The position numbers and the translations under genes were made by a program. The notes beneath the pieces were generated by a model. The model was not told where the DNA came from. It did no database searches and saw nothing but the letters and a program-made list of their open reading frames with translations. This document shows, one piece after another, positions 62,890 to 64,000 of a DNA stretch of 64,000 nucleotides. The DNA is from Nonlabens sp. YIK11. GTDB lineage: Bacteria; Bacteroidota; Bacteroidia; Flavobacteriales; Flavobacteriaceae. The first letter of the stretch is position 1. The number at the start of each line of letters is the position of its first letter. The DNA lies in NCBI RefSeq assembly GCF_001413925.1, contig NZ_LBMJ01000001.1, positions 1 to 64,000 of the forward strand, read 5' to 3'.

Positions 62890-63948
62890 TTGGAAGAACA
62901 GTTTCAACTAATCGCGACACCTCAACTCAAATCACAACTTAGTGCTTCTTGGCAAGCACCATCCAACATTGCGTTAGTCAAATATTGGGGCAAGCATGGC
63001 ATGCAGTTGCCTGCAAATCCGTCGATTAGTTTTACACTCAATGATTGTCGTACGATCACTACCATGACCGCTACTCAATCTGAAAAACACGGTTTTGAAG
63101 TCTTGTTAGACGGCACATTAAAGCCTTCTTTTGCGCCAAAAATCGAAGCTTATTTCAAGCGTATTGAGGCCTACTCGCCATGGATCAAAAACTATCATTT
63201 CAAGATCGAGACCAGCAACACGTTCCCGCACAGCAGCGGTATCGCCAGTAGTGCGAGCAGCATGGCTGCCATGTCGTCCTGTATTGTTGCCATGGAAAGT
63301 GACTTAACAGATAACGCCATTGACAAGAAAAAAGCCAGTTTTTTGGCACGTTTGGGCTCTGGAAGCGCTTGTAGAAGTCTTGAAGGTAAACTGGTCGTTT
63401 GGGGTAATCATGAAGACACCGCAGGCAGTTCAGATCTATACGGTATAGACGTGAGCGAGAAGCTTCATCCTATCTTTCAGGATTTTCAAGACACCATCTT
63501 GTTAGTGGACAAAGGCGAGAAAACCGTAAGTTCCACGGTAGGTCATGAGCTTATGAACGGGCACGCTTTCGCGAAAGCGAGATTCCAACAAGCCCATTCC
63601 AACTTATCAAAAATCAAGGAATATTTATTCAACGGCGACTTGGAAGGATTCATTAAAATCACCGAAAGTGAAGCACTCACGCTGCACTCCATGATGATGA
63701 CGTCGCATCCCTATTTTATCCTCATGAAGCCCAATACGCTGTCGATCATCGAGGAGATCTGGAAATTTAGATCGAGAACAAATACGCCTGTGTGTTTCAC
63801 GCTGGACGCTGGTGCAAACGTACACATGCTTTATCCTGCGGCGCATAAGCAGGCTGTTGAAGAATTGATTAAGAGTAAATTAGCGCAGTATTGTCAAAAT
63901 GAACATTATATTTGTGATCATATAGGCAACGGCGCCAGCGCTGTTTAG
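62890..63948 (+). CDS. mvaD: Diphosphomevalonate decarboxylase
   Basis: 352 residues from a TTG start at 62890; no ATG lies nearby in frame, and the promoter box at 62865 limits the 5' end. The motif APSNIALVKYWGKHGMQLPA binds substrate. FPHSSGIASSASSMAAMSSC is the phosphate loop, and GSGSACRSL the catalytic segment. It converts mevalonate diphosphate to isopentenyl diphosphate. A palindrome copy at 63564 is read as GHAFAKAR. A probable mevalonate kinase gene follows after 10 bp. Confidence 0.93.
   Translation: MEEQFQLIATPQLKSQLSASWQAPSNIALVKYWGKHGMQLPANPSISFTLNDCRTITTMTATQSEKHGFEVLLDGTLKPSFAPKIEAYFKRIEAYSPWIKNYHFKIETSNTFPHSSGIASSASSMAAMSSCIVAMESDLTDNAIDKKKASFLARLGSGSACRSLEGKLVVWGNHEDTAGSSDLYGIDVSEKLHPIFQDFQDTILLVDKGEKTVSSTVGHELMNGHAFAKARFQQAHSNLSKIKEYLFNGDLEGFIKITESEALTLHSMMMTSHPYFILMKPNTLSIIEEIWKFRSRTNTPVCFTLDAGANVHMLYPAAHKQAVEELIKSKLAQYCQNEHYICDHIGNGASAV
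63564..63579. repeat. CGCTTTCGCGAAAGCG palindrome, copy 16
   Basis: Perfect copy in mvaD, read as HAFAKAR. Confidence 0.97.
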
Positions 63949-63958
63949 ACCATATTTT

Positions 63959-64000
63959 ATGAAAGGACCATTATTCTATTCAAAGATTCTTCTTTTTGGC
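63959..64000 (+). CDS. Start of a GHMP kinase, probably mevalonate kinase (cut by window end)
   Basis: Only 14 codons are visible, MKGPLFYSKILLFG. This is the N-terminus I expect of Bacteroidetes mevalonate kinases, where the glycine continues into GEYG. It is 10 bp downstream of mvaD on the same strand, consistent with a mevalonate-pathway operon. Confidence 0.6.
   Translation, partial: MKGPLFYSKILLFG

Noticed and set aside
4586..63579. Palindrome copies as transcription terminators
   Set aside because: Most copies are inside genes, without T runs; the real terminators in the window (18481, 28845, 38210, 44463) have different sequences.
4586..63579. Palindrome as a DNA uptake sequence linked to comEC
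   Set aside because: It is attractive because comEC is present, but nothing in the window ties the repeat to uptake, so I keep it only as one possibility to test.

Overview
The window reads as a Flavobacteriaceae chromosome segment. The evidence is the type IX secretion/gliding block gldJ, porU and porV, the GYDIA-type GHMP kinase beside a class II HMG-CoA reductase, an hpt-adk fusion, and promoters of the Bacteroidetes type (TAnnTTTG -7 box). Very frequent copies of the palindrome CGCTTTCGCGAAAGCG suggest a Nonlabens/Dokdonia-like lineage; that genus-level guess is inference. Gene content is almost entirely core housekeeping. I see no prophage, insertion sequence, CRISPR array or defence island.

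Layout. 1-2.7 kb: a broken sodium:amino-acid symporter gene with a 0.95-kb imperfect tandem duplication that looks like a contig-end artefact. 2.8-9.9 kb: K+ channel with RCK domain, PspC-like protein, DUF2851 protein, a 410-bp gap with two different heptamer repeat arrays, a PLP-dependent cysteine/cystathionine synthase, an FtsX-type permease whose 5' end overlaps a divergent muramidase lipoprotein, and a DUF1569 protein. 9.9-18.4 kb: M48 protease, obgE, hpt-adk fusion, purK, a DUF6624-like lipoprotein, an SDR oxidoreductase and an M28 peptidase. 18.5-30.2 kb: pyruvate dehydrogenase E2 and E1-alpha, cdd, porV, porU (minus), then gldJ and murF (plus). 30.2-38.2 kb: tRNA-Phe and tRNA-Val, then a compact run coaX, an outer-membrane protein, a repeat-type exported protein, lptC, a small membrane protein, a CNNM/CorC protein and ppiD. 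38.3-44.4 kb: mevalonate genes (GYDIA kinase, mvaA), DPP IV-type peptidase and POT peptide transporter. 44.5-54.2 kb: thioredoxin-like protein, the surE-lpxB-NlpC-comEC run, and prc, a DppC-like permease and a nuclease. 54.2-61.3 kb: the complete mreB-mreC-mreD-PBP2-rodA elongasome operon and purH. 61.6-64 kb: MacB/FtsX-like permease, mvaD and the first 14 codons of a probable mevalonate kinase.

How the genes fit together. Envelope building dominates: MurF, MreBCD/PBP2/RodA, LpxB, LptC, PpiD, an NlpC/P60 hydrolase and the NamZ-like muramidase. PorU, PorV and GldJ serve protein export through the type IX system and gliding. DPP IV plus the peptide transporters suggest peptide feeding. Isoprenoid precursors come from the mevalonate pathway, with genes in two blocks about 22 kb apart.

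The most striking signal is the palindrome family: 14 perfect 16-mers, 2 with one end mismatch and 1 interrupted by a second palindrome. Copies are spaced 2.1-5.5 kb apart (mean about 3.7 kb, coefficient of variation about 0.3), far more evenly than random. They lie in coding and non-coding DNA alike and are read in all three frames.
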